Assembly (NCBI GenBank): GCA_903994525.1
Contig: CAJEXW010000014.1
Location: forward strand, 1 to 64,000
Direction: 5' to 3'
Source: an uncultured Chlorobiaceae bacterium
GTDB lineage: Bacteria; Bacteroidota; Chlorobiia; Chlorobiales; Chlorobiaceae
DNA: 64,000 nucleotides
A program made the translations under genes and the position numbers. Below are positions 17,969 to 27,314 of the stretch, piece by piece. The notes below the pieces were generated by a model that worked only from the letters and a program-made list of their open reading frames with translations, was not told the origin of the DNA and did not search any database. Positions within the stretch are counted from its first letter, which is position 1. Each line of letters begins with the position of its first letter.

Positions 17969-19021
17969 ATGAAGAAGAATGCCGAACATGTAACTTTTGC
18001 AGATGTTATGGGTTGTTGTGATGCAAAAGAGCATATTGATTGTTCAAACAGAGGATTAACCTCACTTTTGGGTTGTCCGGAAAAAGTAAAGGATTTCAAT
18101 TGTTCAGGGAACAAACTCACCACTCTTGAGGGAGCGCCAAAAAAGGTGAAGGGTGATTTCAACTGTTCAGCCAATTTGTTGACATCTCTCAAGGGGGCGC
18201 CCGAAGAGATTCATGGTGATTTTGATTGTTCAAACAACCAACTTATATCACTGGCCGGCTGTCCTGTGTTTATTATGGGCGATTTTTCCTGTGCAGGAAA
18301 CAAGTTGACCTCATTGAAAGGTGATGGTGATGGCGCAACTCTTCCTGCTTGTCCTGAAGTTGTCGAGGGTGATTTTAACTGTTCAGGAAACGGTTTGACG
18401 AATCTTGACGGAGCACCACGTATTGTGGGCAGTGATTTTGATTGTTCAGATAATCTCCTTGTGACACTTCATGGGGCACCGAAAAAAATTCGTGGTGATT
18501 TTGATTGTTCAAATAATCAACTCGTTACGTTGTCAGGTTCTCCTGACTACATCTCCGGTAGTTTTTCATGCGCAGAAAACCTTTTGACCTCGCTTAAAGG
18601 CGGAGCAAAAGAGGTTTCAGGAAACTTCGATTGTTCGGCAAACCAATTGAACTCTCTTCTCTGGGCGCAAAAAAAGGTTAACGGTATTTTTAATTGTTCA
18701 GCAAATCAGTTGGTATCGCTGAAAGGTTCTCCAGAAGATGTTGTGGCTTTTTTCTGTTCCGGCAACCAACTTGGCTCACTCAAGTGGGCTCCTGAAAAGG
18801 TCAAGGGGACTTTTGATTGTTCAGGTAACAAGCTGATTTCTCTTGATGGCGCTCCTAAACGAGTGAAGGGTGATTTTAATTGTTCAGAAAATCAGCTATC
18901 AGCTTTGGACGGGACGTTAAAGAAGGTAGGTGGAGATTTTATTTGTAGCAATAATGCCACAGATTTTGATGACAAAAAGGTTCGGGAAGCCTGCCATGTT
19001 AAAGGGAACAGTATCACATAA
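17969..19021 (+). CDS. Leucine-rich-repeat-like protein with a cysteine ladder
   Basis: A 350-residue protein made almost wholly of about 15 repeats of 20-21 residues with the consensus GDFxCSxNxLxSLxGAPxxVx. Every repeat has one Cys at the same place, so a stacked solenoid would carry a line of cysteines along one face. Repeat 5 has a 9-residue insertion (DGDGATLPA). I start it at MKKNAEHVTF because GAAGGAGA lies 8 bases upstream; an earlier in-frame start would add 29 unlikely residues. No signal peptide, so cytoplasmic. Similar LRR-like repeats occur in bacterial and phage proteins of unknown function. It follows arginine decarboxylase 1 by 90 bases. Binding partner unknown. Confidence 0.8.
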   Translation: MKKNAEHVTFADVMGCCDAKEHIDCSNRGLTSLLGCPEKVKDFNCSGNKLTTLEGAPKKVKGDFNCSANLLTSLKGAPEEIHGDFDCSNNQLISLAGCPVFIMGDFSCAGNKLTSLKGDGDGATLPACPEVVEGDFNCSGNGLTNLDGAPRIVGSDFDCSDNLLVTLHGAPKKIRGDFDCSNNQLVTLSGSPDYISGSFSCAENLLTSLKGGAKEVSGNFDCSANQLNSLLWAQKKVNGIFNCSANQLVSLKGSPEDVVAFFCSGNQLGSLKWAPEKVKGTFDCSGNKLISLDGAPKRVKGDFNCSENQLSALDGTLKKVGGDFICSNNATDFDDKKVREACHVKGNSIT

Positions 19022-19081
19022 GCTCCTCAAAAATTTTGCTTTTTAGTAACCGTTTTAACAGCTTTATTCGATGCCTGTTAT

Positions 19082-19867
19082 TTATGCGCTCTGCGTATAT
19101 TCGTCCAGTAGATAGACATTAAACCAGTCTACATGGTCTCCTAATTTCATAGTATTTAGTTCAGCTTCTATGGCCTCTTTGCTGCGTAATGATTGCATAG
19201 AGATTTGCCTCGGAGTAAAGTTCCATTCCCCTCCGAGCGTACCGGCATCGTTTATTATCGCTGTTTTTACTCGACCATCTAACGCATAGGCTATTGCATA
19301 AACAGCATGTTTGTCGTATATGAAATCATTATAATTGTTTGTTACGTTTTTTAAAATTTTATGTTTACCAAGCTTTTTTCCTATGGGTTGTGAAAAATTC
19401 AATGTTTGGCATTTGATTGTGCTATGCGCCAGTTCAAGATAAATTGTTGTTTTTTCTATCATTGAATTATCAAGTTCAAATTTTTTTCCATCTGAAAGCA
19501 GAAATGAATATGGCGGAATTTCAACTATAGCGGATTGATGTGCTTTAACAATTAATGGAGGACTGCATTTTTTTAATTTTAATAAAAACTCTTCATCGTT
19601 TGTCAAAGCATAAATTGAATAAATAACGATAGTACGATCCTTCATGTTTCTGAAATCAATATATTTGATGCAAAAGGGCGAAATCGGATCGCTTCCATAG
19701 GATATTCTCGCACTTACTTTTGTTCCAATTTTTTGCAAACCAAGATAGAGAGAAATTGGGAAGATAAGCAAGCCGGGTACAATTTTAAGAAACTCCTGAA
19801 AAGAAAAAAAATATGCGGACATTGTGCAATATGTTTCTGATAGCCATTTACTCAATAGTATTCCCAT
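19082..19867 (-). CDS. Hypothetical membrane-anchored protein
   Basis: A 261-residue protein, not recognised. One hydrophobic segment near residues 25-45 (IVPGLLIFPISLYLGL) probably anchors it, with the remainder a soluble domain rich in beta-type sequence: ISPFCIKYIDFRNMKDRTIVIYSIYALT, VEIPPYSFLLSDGK and YDKHAVYAIAYALDGRVKTAI. The gene is more AT-rich than its neighbours, which may mean recent transfer. It lies between the convergent repeat protein and the co-directional ABC transporter genes. No catalytic motif is visible. Confidence 0.6.
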   Translation of the reverse strand: MGILLSKWLSETYCTMSAYFFSFQEFLKIVPGLLIFPISLYLGLQKIGTKVSARISYGSDPISPFCIKYIDFRNMKDRTIVIYSIYALTNDEEFLLKLKKCSPPLIVKAHQSAIVEIPPYSFLLSDGKKFELDNSMIEKTTIYLELAHSTIKCQTLNFSQPIGKKLGKHKILKNVTNNYNDFIYDKHAVYAIAYALDGRVKTAIINDAGTLGGEWNFTPRQISMQSLRSKEAIEAELNTMKLGDHVDWFNVYLLDEYTQSA

Positions 19868-19915
19868 AATTTTATTTTCAGCTAAGTTAGCCGGTCAGGC
19901 ATAGAGTATTTGTCA

Positions 19916-21211
19916 TCAATCTTTCTTTCCCGGGTTTTCAAGGCTCAATATCCCAGCATCTTCTTTATAGGCGAAAAGCTCGGCATAGCGCCCCCATTCG
20001 ATGGCGACAAGCAAGACTCTTTCTGCCTCCTCTTCACTGAAAAAGTCTTCGAGTTCACGCAAAAAGCGTTCTTCAGGAGCACGATTTCCCGGGCGGTCGT
20101 CAATAACATGGCGTATGTGAGCAACAAGGGCAACGCGCTGGATTACAAGTTCAGCAAAAATAATTTTGCGTTGGAGGAGGTCGGCATCAACGTAGTTTTT
20201 GCCGAATCTTGTCAGCTCCACATCCCCCTCCTCTGTACGGGCAAGCGAAAGGATTTCGAGTGCTTCCAAAAGGGGAAACAGCTCCTCAATGCCAAATCCC
20301 ATCTGGTCAGCCAACTCAGGAAGATCAGCTCTACCATTATAAAGTTCACCAGCCAATGCCTCCATCAATCCTGCCAACTGATTGATGGGAGCCTCAGGCA
20401 GACGGTATGAAAGGGGAACAGTCTCACTCTTGCTGGCAGCATTGCGTGGTCGTTTTGTCATAAGTTCGTACACATCATCAACGAGTTTCCTGAATATTGG
20501 TGATTCTCGGTCGCGTGGGTGTGCAAGGGGAATTTGAATCTCGGAGAGAATGGTACCCGGATTGGTGCCAAGAATTACAATCCGGTTTGCAAGCAAAACC
20601 GCCTCTTCAATGTTATGCGATACCAGCAAAATTGCTTTGGTTGGAATTCGCCGTTCCAGCCAGAGTTCAATCAGATCTGTTCGAAGGGTTTCTGCTGTAA
20701 GCACATCAAGCGCAGAAAAGGCTTCATCCATAAGCAGTATTGTTGGTTCAACCACCAACGCACGGGCAAAGCCAACCCGCTGTCGCATTCCGCCGGACAG
20801 CTCTTTGGGATAAGCTGATTCGAAGCCGTCCAAACCAATAAGATCAATAGCTGCTAAAGCTCTTCGCCCTCTTTCGGCTTGTGGAATTCCTAACGCCTTC
20901 AACCCCAGTTCTACATTTTCCAGAACGGTAAACCATGGAAAAAGAGCAAAGGTTTGAAAAACCATTGCCAGCCCTTTTACCGCCCCAGTCACAATTTCTC
21001 CTTTGTAGAGCACCTCTCCACTGACTGGTTGGGCAAGCCCGGAAATGATGCGGAGCAGTGTCGATTTTCCAGAACCTGAACGTCCCAGAAGCGCTACAAT
21101 CTCTCCCTCTTTCATGGTCAGGTTTACTTTGTCGAGAACAAGGTGCTCTTCGCCGCCTGATTTTTTGAATGACTTGCAAATATTTTTCAGTACAAGGAGA
21201 TTCGTTTCCAT
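19916..21211 (-). CDS. NitT/TauT-type ABC transporter ATPase with AAA-associated C-terminal domain
   Basis: A 431-residue ATPase starting at [10 protein letters not shown], 11 bases after the permease stop. Walker [10 protein letters not shown] is near residues 43-51, the Q-loop in [10 protein letters not shown], the signature [10 protein letters not shown] near 139-148, Walker [13 protein letters not shown], and the H-loop in [11 protein letters not shown]. After about residue 265 comes a winged-helix-like extension ([23 protein letters not shown] onward) that matches the AAA-associated C-terminal domain found in this nitrate/sulfonate/bicarbonate-like group. The permease partner is fused (next gene). 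No substrate-binding protein is adjacent, so the substrate is unknown. Confidence 0.9.
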   Translation of the reverse strand: METNLLVLKNICKSFKKSGGEEHLVLDKVNLTMKEGEIVALLGRSGSGKSTLLRIISGLAQPVSGEVLYKGEIVTGAVKGLAMVFQTFALFPWFTVLENVELGLKALGIPQAERGRRALAAIDLIGLDGFESAYPKELSGGMRQRVGFARALVVEPTILLMDEAFSALDVLTAETLRTDLIELWLERRIPTKAILLVSHNIEEAVLLANRIVILGTNPGTILSEIQIPLAHPRDRESPIFRKLVDDVYELMTKRPRNAASKSETVPLSYRLPEAPINQLAGLMEALAGELYNGRADLPELADQMGFGIEELFPLLEALEILSLARTEEGDVELTRFGKNYVDADLLQRKIIFAELVIQRVALVAHIRHVIDDRPGNRAPEERFLRELEDFFSEEEAERVLLVAIEWGRYAELFAYKEDAGILSLENPGKKD

Positions 21212-21222
21212 AAGTATTCTAT

Positions 21223-22941
21223 CTAATCCAGACGATAGCGAGTTTGGGAAATGGTGTAAAGGCGCCTCCAAAAGAGACGGTTAAAAAGTACGACGTAGAG
21301 GCTCATGACAGCGATTCCTAAAACGATATGCGGGTAGTCCCCCTTGCCGCTCCATTGTGCGATATAGGAGCCGAGACCAGTAGCGATCAGTTTTGTTGAG
21401 CCCCAGCTTACCACTTCGGCCACAATACTGGCATTCCATGTTCCTCCTGATGCTGTAACCAGACCAGTGAGTAATGATGGAAGAATCGCCGGAAGCAAGA
21501 GGTACTTCCACAGTCTCCATCCTGAAAGCCCCAGGTTTTTGGCGGCTTCAATCAGATCGTTTGGAATGGCCGATGCTCCGGCAATGACATTAAAAAGGAT
21601 ATACCATTGGGTGCCGAGAATCATGAGGGGCGCACACCAGATTTCGGGCGAGAGGTGGTAGCGAACCATCAGAAAAATGGCTACAGGAAAAAGGAGGTTT
21701 GCCGGAAAGGCTGCCAGGAACTGGGCCAGAGGCTGAACTCTTGTAGCCCAGCGAGGGTGAAGGCCGATAAGAACTCCAAGTGGAACCCAAAGCAGACATG
21801 CCAGAAGCAGCAAAATGACCACACGGGTGAGGGTGATGAAACCCAGCATGAAAACATTTATAATTTCTGAACGATCAACGCCGCCAATGACAAAGTTAAC
21901 GAGCATCAAGAAGCCGAAGAGTATTGAGACCACCAGAAAGGCATACCAGATAATGCTCTCTACCTTCATGAAACGATGAGACGTTGTTCGTGAGGTAAGG
22001 GTAAGCGGTGGTAATTTCGGAACTCTTTGTATCAAGTTGTGTGATAGGGTAGTCATCTTTTGCACGCAGCGCCGGAGAAAATAGGCACGCTGAAACAGGG
22101 TGAGAACCCAGGATACAGGCGGGTTCTCACTTTCGGATAATTCAACTTTGAATTTTTCTGCCCATGCCACCATCGGACGAAAAAGTAGCTGGTCATACAG
22201 AAGAATGACAATCAGCATAGTCAGAAGAGCAAAACCGATTGCTGAAAGCTTTTTATCCTGAATAGCCAGTGCGACATAAGAGCCAATTCCGGGCAGTGTT
22301 ACCGAGGTTTTTCCCACAGTAATTGCTTCGGAGGCCACAACAAAGAACCATCCACCTGAAACCGACATCATGGTATTCCAGATCAGGTTTGGTGTCGCAT
22401 AAGGAGCTTCAAGTTTCCAGAATTTTTGCCAGGGTGAAAGTCCAAACAGTTGAGAAGCCTCCTTAAGCTCTTTTGGAACAACTTTCAGAGACTGATAAAA
22501 ACTGAAAGCCATGTTCCATGCCTGGGAGGTGAAGATTGCAAAGATTGATGCTATTTCGACACCAAGAAGGTTTCCTGGAAATAAAGCGATGAACCCTGTG
22601 ACTGTGATTGAGAGAAAGCCAAGGACGGGTACCGATTGAAGTATGTCGAGAAGCGGGACCATAAGTGCTTCTGCACGCGAACTTTTTGCGGCCACTGTGG
22701 CGTAGGTAAAGGTAAACACTAACGAGCAAAGGAGCGCACAAACCATTCGGACGACGGTACGCATGGCATAGAAGGGCAGGTATTCCGGATTCAGAGAGAG
22801 CGGAATTGAGTCTCCCGGCGTATAAGGTATTGCCATCTGACGGCTACCCAATGCCAAAAAGACAACCAGCCCCATAACGAGCATAAAGGCTGATGCGTCC
22901 CAGAGGTTTGGAGTACTTTTTTTGATCTTGTTTTCTGTCAT
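21223..22941 (-). CDS. Fused ABC transporter permease (two permease domains)
   Basis: A 572-residue membrane protein with two binding-protein-dependent permease domains in tandem, each with about 5-6 membrane segments. The EAA loops that contact the ATPase are visible in both halves: [26 protein letters not shown] (first) and [24 protein letters not shown] (second). Fusion means a single chain forms the whole transmembrane pore pair. I use MTENKIKK as start; an in-frame start 6 codons earlier is possible. It is transcribed ahead of its ATPase. A three-hexamer TTAACA-type array lies about 155 bases upstream, in the space shared with the divergent response regulator gene. Confidence 0.88.
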   Translation of the reverse strand: MTENKIKKSTPNLWDASAFMLVMGLVVFLALGSRQMAIPYTPGDSIPLSLNPEYLPFYAMRTVVRMVCALLCSLVFTFTYATVAAKSSRAEALMVPLLDILQSVPVLGFLSITVTGFIALFPGNLLGVEIASIFAIFTSQAWNMAFSFYQSLKVVPKELKEASQLFGLSPWQKFWKLEAPYATPNLIWNTMMSVSGGWFFVVASEAITVGKTSVTLPGIGSYVALAIQDKKLSAIGFALLTMLIVILLYDQLLFRPMVAWAEKFKVELSESENPPVSWVLTLFQRAYFLRRCVQKMTTLSHNLIQRVPKLPPLTLTSRTTSHRFMKVESIIWYAFLVVSILFGFLMLVNFVIGGVDRSEIINVFMLGFITLTRVVILLLLACLLWVPLGVLIGLHPRWATRVQPLAQFLAAFPANLLFPVAIFLMVRYHLSPEIWCAPLMILGTQWYILFNVIAGASAIPNDLIEAAKNLGLSGWRLWKYLLLPAILPSLLTGLVTASGGTWNASIVAEVVSWGSTKLIATGLGSYIAQWSGKGDYPHIVLGIAVMSLYVVLFNRLFWRRLYTISQTRYRLD

Positions 22942-23097
22942 TGCACTTCGTGTAGCCACAACGTTGAATTTTTCCTTAGGTTATTACGGAACCATTCTGT
23001 TTGTTGACGCATGTTTTCGAGAGTGAATGGTGAGCCACGAAACGGGGATTCAGTGATGGGTATTTATGAAAACTTATACACATAATTGTTGAGCTTC

Positions 23098-23125
23098 TGT
23101 TAAAGATATGTTAAGAAATGGTAAC
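23098..23125. promoter_or_regulatory. Pho-box-like array in a divergent promoter region
   Basis: TGTTAA (23098), TGTTAA (23109) and GGTAAC (23120) start exactly 11 bases apart. On the minus strand, facing the ABC permease, they read as GTTACC, TTAACA, TTAACA with 5-base spacers. The array is about 110 bases ahead of the response regulator start and about 155 bases ahead of the permease start, and may serve either or both. Confidence 0.5.
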
Positions 23126-23236
23126 AAATTGCAGGTATGAGTGCCGCCAGGGACTGTTGAAAAAACGGTTACGGATTTTACTGTTACATTAATCCCTGTC
23201 CATAGTTGATTGGATCACTCTTTAAATTATCTGTTT

Positions 23237-23932
23237 ATGTCAGAACCAATGCTGCTTGTTGTTGAGGATGACCTGGATTTGGCTCATCTGCTGGAGTATA
23301 ACCTCTATCGAGCAGGTTATAAGTCCTGTCTGTCGCCGACGGCAGAAGAGGCGCTTGAGCTGCTTTCTCAAAAAAGTTTTGATCTTGTGCTGCTCGATAT
23401 CATGCTGCCGGGGATGGATGGATTTGAACTATGCCGGAAAATCAGGCAGCATCAACTCTACAAAGATATTCCTATTATCATGGTGACGGCCAAAGGGGAG
23501 GAGATCGACCGAATTCTCGGCTTTGAGTTGGGTATTGATGATTATGTTGTCAAGCCGTTTAGTCCGCGAGAGTTGAATCTTCGTATCCGCGCCATTCTTA
23601 AAAGGGAGAGGCGTCGGGGTGGGACGATGCAGGAGATACTCAGCAGCGGAGGAGTTGCTGTTGATCTGAGCCGTCATATTGTTTCTCTTGACGGAAGGGA
23701 ACTTGTTTTTACACTGATGGAGTTCAAACTGCTCGTTGCGCTGCTTAAAAGAAAGGGTGAGGCACAGTCACGTGAGAGCCTGCTCAGCGATGTCTGGGAT
23801 ATTGACAAGAGCATCAGCACCCGAACTATTGATACGCACATAACAAGGATTCGAGAGAAGCTTGGAGAGAGCGGCAGTATCATCAAAACGGTCAGGGGTT
23901 TTGGTTATAAGCTTGATGAGATGCAGGGGTGA
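23237..23932 (+). CDS. OmpR/PhoB-family response regulator
   Basis: A 231-residue two-domain regulator. The receiver domain has the acidic pair VVEDD (9-13), the phosphorylated Asp in LVLLDIMLPGMDG near residue 54, and the switch residues in IIMVTAKGEE and DDYVVKPFSPREL. The C-terminal winged helix has TLMEFKLL and STRTIDTHITRIREKLG...IKTVRGFGYKL, as in PhoB. I start at MSEPMLLVV. No histidine kinase gene is adjacent, so its sensor is elsewhere. It may bind the TTAACA-type array just upstream and could be the PhoB of this organism, but that is only inference from the array and the family. Confidence 0.88.
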   Translation: MSEPMLLVVEDDLDLAHLLEYNLYRAGYKSCLSPTAEEALELLSQKSFDLVLLDIMLPGMDGFELCRKIRQHQLYKDIPIIMVTAKGEEIDRILGFELGIDDYVVKPFSPRELNLRIRAILKRERRRGGTMQEILSSGGVAVDLSRHIVSLDGRELVFTLMEFKLLVALLKRKGEAQSRESLLSDVWDIDKSISTRTIDTHITRIREKLGESGSIIKTVRGFGYKLDEMQG

Positions 23933-24023
23933 TGGATATTGTCCCTCTCTTTCTGAGGTCATATATTGTCCGAAACAAAAAATCATGATGTATGGAAAAC
24001 AGTTGCTCCAAAAAGAGAGAGGG

Positions 24024-24497
24024 ATGTTTATAAACGAAAAGTTGGCAGGTGTGCTCAGGGTGGTTGCAATCTTCGAAGTGTGCAAGGCTCTTCTCGTCCT
24101 CTTTTCAGCGGGAGCGCTTGTTGTGCTGATACACCAGCATATTCAAATCTCTGCCGAGCAACTGGTGGTGCATTTACATCTTAACCCAGCCCATCATTTT
24201 CCAAAAAAGTTTATAGCGTTGGCGGGTACTTTGACGGAGAGCAGGATGCGTATTCTTCTCATTTTTGCATTACTTTATTCGTCAATACGTATTCTTGAGG
24301 CTTACGGGCTATGGTTTGCCCAGCGATGGGCAGAGTGGGTTGCGTTGCTTAGTGCCGGCATCTATTTGCCGTTTGAACTGTATGAACTTACCAAAGGTTT
24401 TACCTGGTTTAAGGTTATTTTGCTATCAATTAATATTGTCGTTGTGTTGTATATGGCCGTGATGCTCGCACCAGAGAAGAAGGAAATAAAGACTTGA
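24024..24497 (+). CDS. DUF2127-family membrane protein
   Basis: A 157-residue integral membrane protein with about four hydrophobic segments (roughly 10-40, 75-95, 100-125, 130-150). The opening LAGVLRVVAIFEVCKALLVLF and the segment RILEAYGLWFAQRWAEWVALLSAGIYLPFELYEL are typical of DUF2127. Function of the family is unknown. A start 13 codons earlier (MMYGKQLL) is possible. It ends 6 bases before the sigma factor gene, so the two are probably one transcript. Confidence 0.75.
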   Translation: MFINEKLAGVLRVVAIFEVCKALLVLFSAGALVVLIHQHIQISAEQLVVHLHLNPAHHFPKKFIALAGTLTESRMRILLIFALLYSSIRILEAYGLWFAQRWAEWVALLSAGIYLPFELYELTKGFTWFKVILLSINIVVVLYMAVMLAPEKKEIKT

Positions 24498-24503
24498 GAG
24501 GAT

Positions 24504-25094
24504 ATGGCCGGAATGTTCACCAGGGGGGAACAGCATAGCCTCATGACTGATCAGGAGCTGGTTGCCGGGGCTATAGCTGATAAACAGGCATTTGCTGCCA
24601 TAGTCCTTCGCTATGAGGCACCTCTGTTGAGGTATATCATTCGTTTAGGGTGCAAGGACTCTTGTGCCGCAGAGGATTTGCTGCAGGAGATATTTATCAA
24701 GACCTACATTCATCTTAATGAATATGACCCCTTTCTCCAGTTTTCATCATGGATATACAGAATCGCCCATAATGAAATAGTCAGTTATTTTAGAAAGGAA
24801 AAGCGGCGCCCGAGCGTACTATCTAAGGACGAGCTGCTTTCTCTTTTTGAAAATATTTCTGATGATGCGGATCAGCTTACTCATGAGACACTGCAACATA
24901 GCGCAAAGGAGATACAGGGCGCTCTTGATCGGCTTGAGCCGAAGTACAGGGATGTTATCGTTTTAAAATTTTTTGAAGAAAAAAGTTATGAAGAGATATC
25001 GGATATTCTGCTTATTCCTCAAGGTACCGTAGCCACCCTGATCAACCGTTCCAAGAAAAAAATAAAAATTTATTTAGAAAACAGTTATCAATAA
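24504..25094 (+). CDS. ECF-type RNA polymerase sigma factor
   Basis: A 196-residue sigma factor with region 2 (FAAIVLRYEAPLLRYI, CAAEDLLQEIFIKTYI, FSSWIYRIAHNEIVSYFRKEKRRP) and region 4 (LEPKYRDVIVLKFFEEKSYEEISDILLIPQGTVATLINRSKKKIK). Region 1 and 3 are absent, as in extracytoplasmic-function sigmas. The following gene starts one base-step after its stop (TAAATG) and codes a membrane protein that may be its regulator; a DUF3570 barrel protein follows. This group may respond to an envelope cue. Target promoters are unknown. Confidence 0.92.
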   Translation: MAGMFTRGEQHSLMTDQELVAGAIADKQAFAAIVLRYEAPLLRYIIRLGCKDSCAAEDLLQEIFIKTYIHLNEYDPFLQFSSWIYRIAHNEIVSYFRKEKRRPSVLSKDELLSLFENISDDADQLTHETLQHSAKEIQGALDRLEPKYRDVIVLKFFEEKSYEEISDILLIPQGTVATLINRSKKKIKIYLENSYQ

Positions 25095-25889
25095 ATGAGT
25101 ATGGAAGATGGGAGATCTCTGCCTGTTCTGGAGGAGATAGAAAAAAGGCACGCGGTGCTTATTCCTCGTTGGCGTATTTTCCTTAAAAGGTTCAGTTTTT
25201 GGATGCTTGCCTCTATTTCTGTGCTGACAGGCAGCATGGCTATGGCAACGGCTCTCTATGTTTTCTTTGATAATGATTTTACGGTTGATCACGATAATAT
25301 CCATCAGTTGTTTCTTGAACAACCCTTTCTTGCCGATATTATTTCAAGCATCCCCTATGTGTGGTTGATTGCGCTTGGGCTGTTTACCCTGGTTGCTTTT
25401 TTTGGATTTCGCCATACAAAAAAAGGATATCGCCATTCTGCTCCAAAAGTTATAGCCAGTTCACTTTTTGCAAGCCTTCTGCTGAGTGTTTGTCTCAATG
25501 CACTTGATGTCGGCGGGTATATTCACCGTTATCTGGTTGAAAATGTTCATGTGTACAATAACCTGGTCTTTGCCAATGAACAGCGTTGGACGAATTCACA
25601 AAAAGGATTGCTTGGAGGAAAGGTTATTCTTGTTGATAAAAGCAATTCTTTTATTACGTTAAGAGATTTTAGAAAGGGGTTGTGGCGCGTTGAAATTGCG
25701 AAGGCAGAGGTACATCCGAAAACACGGATTCTTCCTGGTCGTTTTCTAAAAATTACAGGCATTAAAACCGGAAAAAGGACATTTGAGGCCATTTCAATAC
25801 AGAATTGGGACAGAAAATTTCATAAACGTAAAATAGCGCCACCAAAAATTGTCCCTGTGGAGAGCAAAGCGGAAGTCAACAGTATCTGA
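25095..25889 (+). CDS. Hypothetical membrane protein, candidate sigma-factor regulator
   Basis: A 264-residue protein whose ATG directly follows the sigma factor stop. After a short cytoplasmic start (about 30 residues, with LEEIEKRHAVLIPRWR) come three hydrophobic segments near 33-57, 88-108 and 118-138, and then an extracytoplasmic beta-rich domain with KVILVDKSNSFITLRDF, WRVEIAKAEVHPKTRILPGRFLKITG, which looks OB-fold-like. No zinc-binding anti-sigma motif (HxxxCxxC) is visible, so it is not a standard ZAS anti-sigma. Role as the membrane partner of the sigma factor is inferred from coupling alone. A terminator follows 52 bases later. Confidence 0.65.
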   Translation: MSMEDGRSLPVLEEIEKRHAVLIPRWRIFLKRFSFWMLASISVLTGSMAMATALYVFFDNDFTVDHDNIHQLFLEQPFLADIISSIPYVWLIALGLFTLVAFFGFRHTKKGYRHSAPKVIASSLFASLLLSVCLNALDVGGYIHRYLVENVHVYNNLVFANEQRWTNSQKGLLGGKVILVDKSNSFITLRDFRKGLWRVEIAKAEVHPKTRILPGRFLKITGIKTGKRTFEAISIQNWDRKFHKRKIAPPKIVPVESKAEVNSI

Positions 25890-25940
25890 TGACAGTATTC
25901 TACATTGTTGGTGCCTCCCTGTCAGAATACGTTTCAATGC

Positions 25941-25965
25941 CCCCCTCTTGCGGAGGGGGATTTTT
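25941..25965 (+). terminator. Rho-independent terminator
   Basis: A 7-bp GC stem (CCCCCTC / GAGGGGG) with a 5-base loop, followed by ATTTTTG. It lies between the sigma-factor transcript and the DUF3570 gene, which therefore has its own promoter or depends on read-through. Confidence 0.8.
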
Positions 25966-26036
25966 GATTTATAGCTGTAAAGTATTAAGTTAATGGCAAT
26001 GCTCTCTGGCAACAAGCAACAACCATCACCAAAACA

Positions 26037-27314
26037 ATGACCTCACTCTCTTCAAGAACATCAAGCCTCTTTGGCAGCACTCTTCTCGCGGCGGCGCTTG
26101 CCTTGCCTTCGGTTCAGTTCGCATACGCTGATACTCCTCCGGAGCGGAGTGTTGTCAGCTTCAAATATCTTAATTTCAAGGACAGTCGTTCAAATTATAT
26201 CGATCCAACAGCTGCACCCAATACCGGAGGTGGTGACGATGGTCGATCGGGCGCATCAGGTGGCGGTGGTATTCAGGCTTATACGTTCAGGGGAGTGGTG
26301 CCTTTTGCTCAAGTGTGGTCCGTAGGGACATCGTTTACCTACGATTCGGTCTCTGGTGCATCACCGACCTACCACACTTCTGGATTGACACCGATGAAAG
26401 ATTCACGCAAGGCTGTTGATGTACAGCTTACAAGATACTTTTCTCATGCAAACGTCGTTCTTGGAACAAGCTATTCTGGCGAATCAGATTATGTCTCCCG
26501 CAATTTCTCTCTCCAGGGGAGCCTGGAGACGGCTGATAAAAATACAACGTTTACTGTTGGAGGCAGTCTGACCGATGATACGACTGATCTGATTAATCTG
26601 ACGAAGACCGTGCCAGGTACCAACCCCTCTAATCCTTTTGCTCAAAAGGTTGTTCCTGTCAAAACCGGCTTTACGGACACAAAAAAAATTGTGGCTGGCC
26701 TGGTTGGGGTGACAAGGGTGTTGACAACCAGTGATATTGTTCAGTTGAATGTTGGATACTCTCAGGGGAGTGGATATTACAGTGACCCTTACAAGTTTGT
26801 CGATAACAGACCTCGGGAGCGCAAAAGTACCACCGCGCTGGCTCGATGGAACCACCATTTCAAGGAGAGCTTTACTGATGGAACGGCTCGCCTCTCTTAT
26901 CGCTACTACCGAGATACTTTTGGCATCAAGGCACACACCTTTGATGTTGAATATGTCCATCCGTTGCCGGGCGATTGGTCGGTGATGCCCCTGATTCGCT
27001 ATTACTCACAGAATGCGGCCGATTTTTATGTTCCAGTTAATCTGTCGATAGAGAGTACAACTCCGGGGGTGATAACAGAAACCCCTCAACCGGCAGGTGC
27101 AGTTTACTATACTGAAGATCAGCGACTTGCAGCTTTTGGCGCTCTCACCTTTGGCGTAAAGGTGACCAAAAAAATAGATGAAGACTGGTCGGCCGATGTG
27201 AAGTTTGAGTACTATGAGCAACGGACAGGCTGGAGCCTCTCGTCCGGGAAGGATAGTGCCCTGGAGCCATATAGCGCTACCAGTATTCAGGTTGGGGTAT
27301 CAAGGGCATTTTAA
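26037..27314 (+). CDS. DUF3570-family outer-membrane beta-barrel protein
   Basis: A 425-residue protein with a signal peptide to about FAYADTPP. It has FKYLNFKDSRSN, GRSGASGGGGIQAYTFRGVVPF and SVGTSFTYDSVSGASP, the opening typical of DUF3570, then long amphipathic strands and a C-terminal IQVGVSRAF ending in Phe, as outer-membrane barrels do. In other bacteria DUF3570 genes accompany ApbE and thioredoxin-like genes; none is here. It overlaps the convergent waaA gene by 15 bases at the stop codons. Substrate or role unknown. Confidence 0.8.
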   Translation: MTSLSSRTSSLFGSTLLAAALALPSVQFAYADTPPERSVVSFKYLNFKDSRSNYIDPTAAPNTGGGDDGRSGASGGGGIQAYTFRGVVPFAQVWSVGTSFTYDSVSGASPTYHTSGLTPMKDSRKAVDVQLTRYFSHANVVLGTSYSGESDYVSRNFSLQGSLETADKNTTFTVGGSLTDDTTDLINLTKTVPGTNPSNPFAQKVVPVKTGFTDTKKIVAGLVGVTRVLTTSDIVQLNVGYSQGSGYYSDPYKFVDNRPRERKSTTALARWNHHFKESFTDGTARLSYRYYRDTFGIKAHTFDVEYVHPLPGDWSVMPLIRYYSQNAADFYVPVNLSIESTTPGVITETPQPAGAVYYTEDQRLAAFGALTFGVKVTKKIDEDWSADVKFEYYEQRTGWSLSSGKDSALEPYSATSIQVGVSRAF

